64,000 nucleotides of DNA, taken from the NCBI RefSeq assembly GCF_001983935.1, contig NZ_CP017641.1, forward strand, positions 1,860,001 through 1,924,000, written 5' to 3'. The position numbers and the translations under genes are program-made. The notes below the pieces were generated by a model. It saw only the letters and a program-made list of their open reading frames with translations. It was not told the DNA's origin and searched no databases. The DNA comes from Fuerstiella marisgermanici (GTDB lineage: Bacteria; Planctomycetota; Planctomycetia; Planctomycetales; Planctomycetaceae). The number at the start of each line of letters is the position of its first letter. The stretch's first letter is position 1. Below are positions 56,325-64,000 of this stretch, piece by piece.

Positions 56325-57803
56325 ATGACCACATTCTTTCACGCCCCTGTTTCACAGGCTCCCAGCCCCTGGTTTTCCGGAGCGGAAAGACCACGCTCCA
56401 GCCAACGGCTTGGAACTGAATCCAGTGGATCAGGCGTGCATTCCGACGTCGCGATGGGACGCAACACGGTCTGGATGCTGAGAATAGCGGCGCTGGCGGC
56501 AATGGTGGTCAGTGCGTATCTCGGCTGGGTCACAGCGACGTCTGGTTCTGTCGCTGGTTGCGGAAGCAATGGAGTGTTCGACTGCAGCCACGTGATGACA
56601 AGCCGTTGGTCAAAGGTGCTCGGTTTACCCGTCAGCGTGCCGTCACTATTGCTGTACACACTCGTCCTCACGCTGTTGAGTGTCCCACGACATGTATCAA
56701 AGCGAGTCGATGGTCTGCGATGGCCCGCCATCACATTCGCCGCGTTTTCGGCTGGGCTTGCTGCGGTGTGGTTTATCGGACTGCAGTTGTTTTCGGTGGA
56801 ACACCTTTGCCCTTACTGCCTGGCTGTTCACACTTGCGGCTTGCTACTGGCTGCAGTGATGGTAGTGAAGCGACCGGCTGGCCAGAAAATGACATATATT
56901 TCGGCTGCGGCTGGCATGGTCGCAGTGGGCGCCCTCGTGACGACGCAACTGCTGACGCCACCGCCGGAAAAATTCGAAATCATCGAGTACAACAGCCCTG
57001 CAGTCATCCCTCCTAGTAGTTCAGACGCTGACGCAATTCAACAGCAAACGCCGGAACTGTTCGAAGCGCCAATCAGCCAGACACAAGAAACAGAATCAGT
57101 CACTGATCTGCAGTTGGCAGTGCTAAGCCTGATCAGCCCGGCACAGTACCTTACGAGTCAGGTGACCGTTCCCGGCGAACAAAAATCAGCGTCCCCCGAG
57201 AAGCCCAAAGCTTCTAACAAGACAGAACTACGAACGGCCACGATCCTGAACGACGTTCAGCTGGACATCTCCAAATGGCCGCTGATCGGTAGCCCCGACG
57301 CTGAATTCGTGTTTGTAGAAATGCTGGACTACACGTGTCCTCACTGTCGACAAACACACGCGACGGTGCACGCAGCATTGAAACAATACAATAAGCGAAT
57401 TGGCGTAATCGTGCTGCCAGTCCCACTGAACACCGCCTGCAACCCTCACGTCCAGACGACGGCGGCGATCCATAATGACGCATGCAAGCTGGCCCACCTG
57501 GCGATTGCCGTGTGGCACCTGCAGCCAGGCAAATTTGACGCCTTTCATCATTGGCTCATGACGACTCCCGTCAACTATCCGGCGGCATTCGCCAAAGCAT
57601 CGACATTGGTCGGTCAGGACGAACTGAAAAAAGAACTCAACACCGACATCCCCGCAGCATATATTGCGAAGAACATGAAGCTCTACGAGCGTGCCCGGAA
57701 AGGAGTCATTCCCAAACTGTTATTTCCCTCATCATCCATCGTAGGAGCAGTCACGACTCCAGAAAGACTGATCGAAATCATTAAGCAACAGTTCCCAATG
57801 TGA
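56325..57803 (+). CDS. Vitamin K epoxide reductase-thioredoxin fusion
   Basis: A 492-residue membrane protein that should drive disulfide-bond formation. After a 45-residue leader, a VKOR domain has four or five helices with Cys residues in AGCGSNGVFDCSHVMTSRW and the active CxxC in VEHLCPYCLAVH (about residues 160-165). A long Pro/Gln/Ser-rich linker (about 220-310) leads to a thioredoxin-like domain with CPHC in EMLDYTCPHCRQTH (about residue 340) and a DsbA-like insert. Quinones accept the electrons in this family. The start at 56325 is supported by lack of a better one; the leader may be too long. A terminator follows. Confidence 0.94.
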   Translation: MTTFFHAPVSQAPSPWFSGAERPRSSQRLGTESSGSGVHSDVAMGRNTVWMLRIAALAAMVVSAYLGWVTATSGSVAGCGSNGVFDCSHVMTSRWSKVLGLPVSVPSLLLYTLVLTLLSVPRHVSKRVDGLRWPAITFAAFSAGLAAVWFIGLQLFSVEHLCPYCLAVHTCGLLLAAVMVVKRPAGQKMTYISAAAGMVAVGALVTTQLLTPPPEKFEIIEYNSPAVIPPSSSDADAIQQQTPELFEAPISQTQETESVTDLQLAVLSLISPAQYLTSQVTVPGEQKSASPEKPKASNKTELRTATILNDVQLDISKWPLIGSPDAEFVFVEMLDYTCPHCRQTHATVHAALKQYNKRIGVIVLPVPLNTACNPHVQTTAAIHNDACKLAHLAIAVWHLQPGKFDAFHHWLMTTPVNYPAAFAKASTLVGQDELKKELNTDIPAAYIAKNMKLYERARKGVIPKLLFPSSSIVGAVTTPERLIEIIKQQFPM

Positions 57804-57817
57804 GCAAACCTGACTTG

Positions 57818-57849
57818 CCGTCGGTCGTTTAAGAGACACCGACCGACGG
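57818..57849. terminator. Hairpin terminator after the VKOR fusion gene
   Basis: A perfect 10-bp stem, CCGTCGGTCG paired with CGACCGACGG, encloses a 12-base loop and starts 15 bp after the VKOR-thioredoxin stop codon. A short T-rich tail (TGTTTACT) follows. Confidence 0.7.
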
Positions 57850-58080
57850 TGTTTACTGCGGTCACGAATTCTTCTGCCGAGTCAATCGCCGTGACCGACT
57901 CCCTCACTCGTCTCGAAGTCGTACACACAGACTTCGGCCGGTGATCAGCAGAGGCAGTCGACTCCGCCCGTCGAGACATATTCCGCCGGCAACCTGTCCA
58001 TTGTGTCTGAAGATTGACGTCACCTCGCAGCACACGGGTCACGCTGTAAGACTGTCGCCACGAATGGACTGCATCGTCTA

Positions 58081-58335
58081 AAAAAACAGCAGATCACCAT
58101 CGGCATCGACGCTGTAGACCGGACCGATGCTTTTTTTGTGATGCAGGCGAGCGACCACAAGTGCTTCACGCCCAAACCGCTCACTTCCAGGAGTCGTTAG
58201 GCCCATGCGTTTGGGCAGAAGTTTCTAAGCAAAGCGGCGTTCCAGTGCCGGCTGTTCGGCCTGTTAAACGACACCCATCCCACCGCGACCGATTTCCCGG
58301 TGCATGCGGAACTCGCCGACCGTCGCGTGTTCGAA
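58081..58335 (-). pseudogene. Ser/Thr protein kinase N-lobe remnant with two stops
   Basis: One minus-strand frame reads FEHATVGEFRMHREIGRGGM, GVV, a TAA, QAEQPALERRFA, a TAG, then KLLPKRMGLTTPGSERFGRE and VARLHHKKSIGPVYSVDADG. This is the glycine-rich loop, the catalytic-lysine strand and the alpha-C helix of a planctomycete kinase. The stops take the places of the usual Tyr after GVV and Leu before KLLP. The rest of the kinase is missing, so it is a decayed fragment about 85 codons long. Confidence 0.8.
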
Positions 58336-58763
58336 TCTTCGATCAGCCGACGAAGTTGCGTCGCCACCTCAAGAGGCCTGTACGAAATCTTCGGCATGCG
58401 CTTCGCCCGAGCCGGAACGCGTCACACGTTAAGCTACTGCACGCACATCGGCCCTGAACAGCAGTCGCTTGCCATGACAATTCGCTCCCTCGCCGACGTA
58501 TTCTGCGATATCGTCTTCGATTGCCCGTCCGAACCATATCGGATGTCGCTATTCGACGATTCACTGTGACGGCATCTGATGCCTAAATCGAATCTGGTGA
58601 ATCCATCCGACAAGTTGCGTCTGTCCCTGACGAATTGTTACTGTAAACCTACGGTGGCACCTCTTCCGAAATGAGCTGCGACTGATTAGAACGATCAGTG
58701 AAGCTTGAAGTACGCCGTCTGTATCATTCCTCTCGCAAACACAACTTTGTGCAGGAACTTAGA

Positions 58764-60158
58764 ATGAAAAGACTTGCGATTGTCGTTTGTCTGTCGTGGA
58801 TTGGTTTATTTGCTGTGGCCGATGATGCGGTCCAGATTGCGCCGTTGGTTGAGCTGGAGGAGGAGGTTTATACCTACACGGCCGCTGAGAATGGTGCGGG
58901 ACCGATGTGGTGTTCGGGGTCGACGAGTCTCGTGCGCAGCGGAGATTGCGTGTTTGTCTCGGGGCTCGAAACTGTGCCGGATGCGAAGCCGCTCAACAAT
59001 TGCCGCTGGATGCTTTTTACGCGAAATCATGACGGTTGGAGCCGCGTTCATGTGGACACAGACGGCCGCACGCGCGAACCATCGCCGTTGGCTGCCTTCG
59101 CAGACGGTCGTGTTTTTCTCTCCGCAAACCCGACGCTCAATCCAACAGCCTACGCCGGTCCGGCCCAGCCGACGGTTTTTCAGTTTGATTCCGCCAATCT
59201 CACAGCGCCGCCCGTCGAATTGGTTTCCACCTGGCAAGACGAGCCAGCCTTCTCCGAGCACTCCTACCGCAGTTTCGCTGCTGATGGCAAATCAGGAGAA
59301 CTGATTCTGATGCAGAACATTGGCTATTCGCATGCCGAATGGTCGTTTCTCGACAAGTCAGGCGAATGGAGCGCTCAAGGGCAGATCAAGTGGCCTTGGG
59401 GTGCGGAATACGATGAACCGAAACCTGTGCGATTGTGTTATCCCAACGTCGCGTTACGTGACCGCGCAGTGCACTTTTTTGGCGTGAGCGACGTGACCGA
59501 GCCGAATAAGGACTTCCGTGAATTTAAGTTTAAACTGACGGGCCAGAAATGGGACTACGATTTTCGGCGGCTGTTTTACACCTGGACATCTGACATCACG
59601 AAAGAGCTATTCGGCGAATGGGTTGAAATTGCCAGTCGCGACGAAACCTGCGGCTGGTTGTCGCCCGGTGATCTCTGGCTGGCACCAAATGGCGACGTTC
59701 ATGTGGTGTGGACTGAACGCGCTATCGACGTGCGGCTGCGTGAAAAGTTCTTTCCGGACGCCAGGCAAAGTGAGGCACTCAACTACGCCGTGATCCGCGA
59801 AGGTAAAGTTATCCACCGCGGTTCCATTCTGAAAAAGGATGAAGGGACGCCGGGCATCGCTGGATCAGCCGGCCGGTTTCATGTGACTCCGGACAATCGC
59901 CTTTTTGTCGTCCATCTGGCGTCTGGTACGGACAAGAACGGCGACCGCGTATTTGAAAACCGGATCGTTGAAGTCATGCCGGACAGAACGTTTGGCGTTC
60001 CCATTCCAATATCCTTCAAGAAACCGTTCACGTCCTACTTCACAACCACCGTGCGAGCTGGCTCACCGCAATCGTGGACTTTGGAGATGTTTGGCGGACA
60101 GGCCGACACGCCCAGAACGCTAACCTACGCACGGGTGAGCTTACGAAAACCAGAGTGA
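58764..60158 (+). CDS. Secreted protein of unknown function (sialidase-like propeller possible)
   Basis: A 464-residue exported protein: signal peptide LAIVVCLSWIGLFAVAD, then a beta-rich body with recurring blade-like motifs, such as GRVFLSANPTLN, GKSGELILMQNIGYSHAEWS, DLWLAPNGDVHVVWTER, GRFHVTPDNRLFVVHLASG and YFTTTVRAGSPQSWTLEM. This pattern suggests a six-bladed sialidase/BNR-like propeller common in planctomycetes. No catalytic set can be assigned. ATG 58764 was chosen for the signal peptide. The region 57850-58763 upstream holds only the kinase remnant. Confidence 0.75.
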   Translation: MKRLAIVVCLSWIGLFAVADDAVQIAPLVELEEEVYTYTAAENGAGPMWCSGSTSLVRSGDCVFVSGLETVPDAKPLNNCRWMLFTRNHDGWSRVHVDTDGRTREPSPLAAFADGRVFLSANPTLNPTAYAGPAQPTVFQFDSANLTAPPVELVSTWQDEPAFSEHSYRSFAADGKSGELILMQNIGYSHAEWSFLDKSGEWSAQGQIKWPWGAEYDEPKPVRLCYPNVALRDRAVHFFGVSDVTEPNKDFREFKFKLTGQKWDYDFRRLFYTWTSDITKELFGEWVEIASRDETCGWLSPGDLWLAPNGDVHVVWTERAIDVRLREKFFPDARQSEALNYAVIREGKVIHRGSILKKDEGTPGIAGSAGRFHVTPDNRLFVVHLASGTDKNGDRVFENRIVEVMPDRTFGVPIPISFKKPFTSYFTTTVRAGSPQSWTLEMFGGQADTPRTLTYARVSLRKPE

Positions 60159-60222
60159 GCCGTTCTTATCCCGTCCGGTCCGAAAACAGGTTCCTGGCGC
60201 TGTTGAATAACACGCAGCCGAT

Positions 60223-63200
60223 TCAGTTTGGCTTCGGATGTTTAGAAGCGTCACAGTGGGCGCCCCACAGCCGTGTGGTGCCATCCTGGCTGGTGGACAA
60301 CAACCCCAATGGGCAAAAGCGGACGCTTTGCACGAGGTTGGCATGGCTGTCGAGAATAAGTTGAGCTTCACCGGCTTCTGCGTCCCAGAGACAAATGGTG
60401 GAATCTTCACTGGCGGTGGCCAGCGTCTTTCCGTCCGGTGAAACGGCGATATCTCGAACGGTGGAAGTGTGTCCCTTCATGCGGCGGACGCACGCCCCAT
60501 GGATGGACCAAATCGCCACGGTATGGTCAAGTGATGATGAATAGACGCGGTCTCCATCCGGGCTAAGTTGTAAGCCTGTGATCCGTTTGTTGTGAGCTTT
60601 CCATGCAGCAATCAGCTCATAAGTTTCAGAATTCCAGACTCGGATCCAGCCGTCAGAACCTCCTGACACGAGCAGGTTTTCAAACGTGTCGAGCGAATAG
60701 GCGCCATCATCATGGCCGTGCCACGTGTGGCGAACCTTCCATGTTTCGGTGTCGATTGCGGATAGGGATCCGTTCCGATGAGCGGCGAATAATGTTCTAT
60801 CCGCGTGCCCCAGGCGAAGCGTTCGAACGGATGGGAGTGGTATCTGAAATGTCGGTTCGAGAACGCAATTAGCCGGTGCCGCGCGGCCGTCTGTTGTCGA
60901 GGACAGAAGATTGCTGGTCTGGCACACGTAAACGCCAGTGGCTCCACTTGCCACGCCGCAAGCCACCCATTCCTCACTTTGTGGCACGGCTAACCCACGG
61001 ACGGGGCCGTCTGCAATTTTCGCGACGGAAACAGACGCCAGTGTTTCATTGTCGAAGGTCACCAGGGTGCCATCGAGATAGCCAACGAATGTGAACCGTC
61101 CGGAATCGCTACCTGCTGTTGTCAGCGGTGAATCAAAGTTGTGTTCGGGCCAACTCTTCGCCGAAATCTGCAACTCATGTTCGATAGACGGTGTTTGCAG
61201 GCCGTACACGCGAACCGTTCCATCTTCATCGCCGATGGCGATTCGCTTTCCATTTGAAGAAACCGCGCAGCAGAGCGATCGTCTGACACCATCACTAAAG
61301 GTTCTCGTTCTGGAACGGCCCTGTGTGCTGATCAAGCGAGTCTGGAATGGCACCGTCATCAGGACGTCGAAGGGCGGTCTCAGTGCGATGGCCATGATTT
61401 GTTCGTTGCGAACGGAGAATTTCTGCACGGTTGGTTCGGGCCTGGCATCAGGCCTAATCGCAACAACTTCATTGCGTCCGTTGAGAACAGCGTAGACCGG
61501 GCCATCGTCCATGTCAGCGTTTGTAATCGCTCGTCGAAAGCTACCCAGCCTGGAGTCAATTGAAGTCAGATCCCGCTCCGAGTCAGGAGTCAAAGTTGGT
61601 GACCGCCACGTCGTCAACTGGCCGGTGTGAGTGCTGCCGCCAACAACACGCCCCTCATCCTGAAACCACAGGCCTGCCAGCCTTGAGTTATTGTCCATCG
61701 CTTGCGTGTTGATCTCGTCAGAAGCGACGTCCACGCGGATCAGAACGTTGTCACGGGACTGTGCCACGATACTTTGGGCGTCTTCGGAATAATCGATCAA
61801 TCGTCGGCACGGCGTTTCCGGCAACCACACCTTCTGCTGTTGTCCGCTTGCGACGTCGTACTGCAGAATCCCAGCTTCCGCAGAAACGCAATACAGAAAG
61901 GCGTCGTCGCCGCTAAAACGCAGTTCGGTGTTCCGTTGTACTCTTGGCGCACGCCACAGTCGTTTTCCTGATGCCACGTCATGAACCTGTAGGTAGCCGC
62001 CGTCCGAAACCGTGGCAATCAGGCTGTCGTCATGTGAAAAGTGGACCGCTCGGATCGCTTCGTCATCACACAGGATCTGGAAGTACTCAGTGTCCGCTTG
62101 AAAGTTCAGCAGGTCCCAACTGAAGCCTCGCAGCGATGGCGGAAAGCGAGTGGCATCGTTCAACTGACGCGAAGCCGCCTGTGGGTCCGCTTCCAGGTGA
62201 TCAGACATTTTTGCAAGACGAGCACTCACGATCGCTCGTTCACGTAGATCCAGCGAATGTTCGAGTTCAGCATTGGTCCGTCGCAACTGATCGGCGAAGT
62301 GTTGCACGCGGTTTGCAGAAACGAAAAAGATAGCCAGAGCAGAAACGATCGCGACAAATGCGGCGCCAGTGATGGTGCTTAGCAGTACGTTTTTCCGACA
62401 CCATCGCCACGTTCTTTCGTAAGCTGAAACGGACCGAGCTTTCACCGGCTCATCGGCCAGCAGACGGTCTGTGTCTGCGATGACATCGTCCATGTTTTGA
62501 TAGCGGTAGTCCGGGTCGTAGTCGAGTAACCGACACAGGAAGGTGTCGAGGTCGCGTGAAACGTTGTCGGTTGCGTGAGACAGCCGAATGGCTTTGTCCG
62601 ATTGAAACCGGACCGTCACTTCCGCGAACGACAATTTGGTCGAACCGGACGGGTGCTTGTCCGCGAGCAGCTGGAACAAAACAACGCCGAGGCTGTAGAT
62701 GTCCGAACGAGTGTCGGGGGTGACCAGAGTTCCCAACACGACTTCTGGGGCCATCCATGCCAACGTTCCAGCCATCGCTTCAATAGAACGTGTTGCTTCC
62801 CTGTCGTCGAACGTGGCGATCGTGGCAACGCCAAAGTCAACGAGGTGCGGTTCGCCGTCGTCGGAGACCAGGATGTTTGAAGGCTTGACGTCTCTGTGAA
62901 CGATCCCCTGCCGATGAGCGGCCTGCAGTGTGACGCAGATGGATCGGAATTTTCGCAGAATCGTTTTCTGAGAACACTTGTGTTCGAATACGTAGCTGTC
63001 GATCCGTCCGCCGCTTAACAATTGCATGGCGAACCAGAAACAGCGGACACCATTCCATTGCGTAATGCCACTCACGAAGACTTCGGCCAGCCCTGTTGTC
63101 TTGACGGATTCGAAGACTCGCATTTCGCGGCGAAATCGTTTTTCCTGATCTTCCGGATCCAGCGTGGGCTTCAGCACCTTGACAGCAACCACGCGATTCG

Positions 63201-63522
63201 GATTCTTCTGCTGGCACCGAAACACAACGCCGCTTCCGCCGACGCCGATTTGCTCCAGCACAAGGAACTCGCCGATCTGTTTCGGCCGGTTCGCGGTATC
63301 GAGCAGATGTCGCCTCTGGTCGACGGCGGCCAGTCGGGCAAGTGAATCCGTCACTGCGCTCAACAGCTCCGGCTCTGCGGCACATAATGTTTCCACAGTC
63401 ACGGGGCGGCCAGCATCGCGAGCCAATTCAAACTCGTCAATCAATTCATCGACACGTAACCGTTCACTGGCCGCCAGTGCCTTAAGAGGATCATCATGGT
63501 TCGGCGGCGTTTCAGAAATCAT
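60223..63522 (-). CDS. Ser/Thr protein kinase with transmembrane helix and WD40 repeats
   Basis: A 1,099-residue membrane kinase. Kinase domain (about residues 87-350): Gly loop IGVGGSGVVFRC, Lys115 in VVAVKVLK, HRDVKPSNIL at 209-218, DFG at 229-231, WMAPE in the activation segment. One transmembrane helix (TITGAAFVAIVSALAIFF, about 390). The C-terminal 620 residues hold WD40 repeats (VHFSHDDSLIATVSDGGYLQ, GLQLSPDGDRVYSSSLDHTV, DIAVSPDGKTLATASEDSTI) forming a propeller on the far side of the membrane. The phosphatase at 55324 is a possible counterpart. No signature of inactivity. Confidence 0.96.
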   Translation of the reverse strand: MISETPPNHDDPLKALAASERLRVDELIDEFELARDAGRPVTVETLCAAEPELLSAVTDSLARLAAVDQRRHLLDTANRPKQIGEFLVLEQIGVGGSGVVFRCQQKNPNRVVAVKVLKPTLDPEDQEKRFRREMRVFESVKTTGLAEVFVSGITQWNGVRCFWFAMQLLSGGRIDSYVFEHKCSQKTILRKFRSICVTLQAAHRQGIVHRDVKPSNILVSDDGEPHLVDFGVATIATFDDREATRSIEAMAGTLAWMAPEVVLGTLVTPDTRSDIYSLGVVLFQLLADKHPSGSTKLSFAEVTVRFQSDKAIRLSHATDNVSRDLDTFLCRLLDYDPDYRYQNMDDVIADTDRLLADEPVKARSVSAYERTWRWCRKNVLLSTITGAAFVAIVSALAIFFVSANRVQHFADQLRRTNAELEHSLDLRERAIVSARLAKMSDHLEADPQAASRQLNDATRFPPSLRGFSWDLLNFQADTEYFQILCDDEAIRAVHFSHDDSLIATVSDGGYLQVHDVASGKRLWRAPRVQRNTELRFSGDDAFLYCVSAEAGILQYDVASGQQQKVWLPETPCRRLIDYSEDAQSIVAQSRDNVLIRVDVASDEINTQAMDNNSRLAGLWFQDEGRVVGGSTHTGQLTTWRSPTLTPDSERDLTSIDSRLGSFRRAITNADMDDGPVYAVLNGRNEVVAIRPDARPEPTVQKFSVRNEQIMAIALRPPFDVLMTVPFQTRLISTQGRSRTRTFSDGVRRSLCCAVSSNGKRIAIGDEDGTVRVYGLQTPSIEHELQISAKSWPEHNFDSPLTTAGSDSGRFTFVGYLDGTLVTFDNETLASVSVAKIADGPVRGLAVPQSEEWVACGVASGATGVYVCQTSNLLSSTTDGRAAPANCVLEPTFQIPLPSVRTLRLGHADRTLFAAHRNGSLSAIDTETWKVRHTWHGHDDGAYSLDTFENLLVSGGSDGWIRVWNSETYELIAAWKAHNKRITGLQLSPDGDRVYSSSLDHTVAIWSIHGACVRRMKGHTSTVRDIAVSPDGKTLATASEDSTICLWDAEAGEAQLILDSHANLVQSVRFCPLGLLSTSQDGTTRLWGAHCDASKHPKPN

Positions 63523-63868
63523 GAACGTTGTTTGTCAAGGTGTCTTATCTGCCGCGGTGACCGTGATTGTCACTTCCCCAACGCATCTCGACAGGCCGAA
63601 GTTCGATCGTGAAGCAGGTAATTCCGACACGGACCAACGGCGGATTGCTCGACGAACGCCAGCGGTATTTCCGCCCTGCGACCATCAGTCGATATCCACG
63701 CAGTTTCGCTCTTCATTCAGCACCACGCAAGAAAGAACACACCCGGGATTTCCATACCCACGAAGCCCATTTTTAATGCCCACCAGTAAAGCAGGCCGTT
63801 CAAGAACCGCCACCGCAGTGTCGTTGCAGGACAACGCCGGTCGTTGCTAATGGACAACGGTCTTTTGT
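63523..63868. other. Intergenic region upstream of the kinase gene
   Basis: About 350 bp without a convincing gene; it should contain the kinase promoter, which is not identifiable. Confidence 0.4.
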
Positions 63869-64000
63869 TCACTTTGATTCGTGAACAGGGACGCTGATCA
63901 CCAAGCCGGAGAATTTGGCTTTCTCCGACGGCTTCTTGAAAAAACCGCCGTGGCAACTGATGCAACCGCTGGTCAAGGGAATCGTGCGTGCCTGACGGTA
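63869..64000 (-). CDS. C-terminal end of a probable c-type heme protein (partial)
   Basis: The last 43 codons of a gene entering from beyond the right edge. It reads QARTIPLTSGCISCHGGFFK, KPSEKAKFSGLVISVPVHES and stops at 63869-63871. CISCH is a heme c attachment motif, and the SGLVISVP ending recalls Tll0287-like (DUF3365) heme-binding sensor domains. The rest of the protein lies outside the window. Confidence 0.6.
   Translation of the reverse strand, partial: YRQARTIPLTSGCISCHGGFFKKPSEKAKFSGLVISVPVHESK

Overview
The window looks like a planctomycete chromosome (order Planctomycetales, genus not identifiable from sequence alone). The diagnostic genes are a DUF1559 prepilin-like protein with the [20 protein letters not shown]-type signal, an ECF sigma factor overlapping a FecR/DNRLRE protein, a Ser/Thr kinase fused to WD40 repeats, a planctomycete-type M14 carboxypeptidase, and a carboxypeptidase-regulatory-like lipoprotein. 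No rRNA, tRNA or CRISPR array was seen.

Layout. (1) 1-11.5 kb is a mobile-element graveyard: an IS91-family remnant, a group II intron (about 592-4607) whose domain V is split by a second group II intron in the opposite orientation (2495-4549), a frameshifted membrane protein gene, and two divergent modules each made of a tyrosine recombinase plus an IS91-like HUH transposase (5.7-8.0 kb on minus, 9.2-11.5 kb on plus) flanking a lipoprotein gene. (2) 11.8-22.6 kb holds small housekeeping and accessory genes (GNAT, LysE, VOC, SDR, DUF3253, DUF3891), an ISAs1-family element without target duplication, a 9-bp tandem repeat and a 137-bp nested inverted repeat. (3) 22.6-26.5 kb has an App1/DUF2183 phosphatase gene pair divergent from a Ppx/GppA-type polyphosphatase. 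(4) 27.2-39.4 kb, all on minus, is a planctomycete catabolic/regulatory locus: ECF sigma, FecR-DNRLRE, DUF1559 prepilin, small lipoprotein, M14 peptidase, FAD oxidoreductase, beta-helix protein and YdjC-like deacetylase. Its sigma gene has an in-frame TGA and its lipoprotein gene is cut by an ISAs1 element with a 10-bp target duplication. (5) 40-47.5 kb: small membrane proteins, amine oxidase, SDR, site-2 protease. (6) 48-57.8 kb, on plus: a very large CheB-CheR-PAS-histidine kinase-receiver fusion, a glycine-zipper protein, an Anbu-type proteasome homologue broken by one TGA, a transglutaminase-like protein, a PP2C phosphatase and a VKOR-thioredoxin fusion. (7) 58-64 kb: a kinase remnant, a secreted protein, the kinase-WD40 protein and the end of a probable c-type heme protein.

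A recurring theme is gene damage by single changes: in-frame stops in an IS91 transposase, DUF3891, ECF sigma, Anbu and a kinase fragment (two stops), plus one-base frameshifts. Either this genome segment is eroding, or the assembly carries base errors. Raw-read support at the listed positions would separate these.
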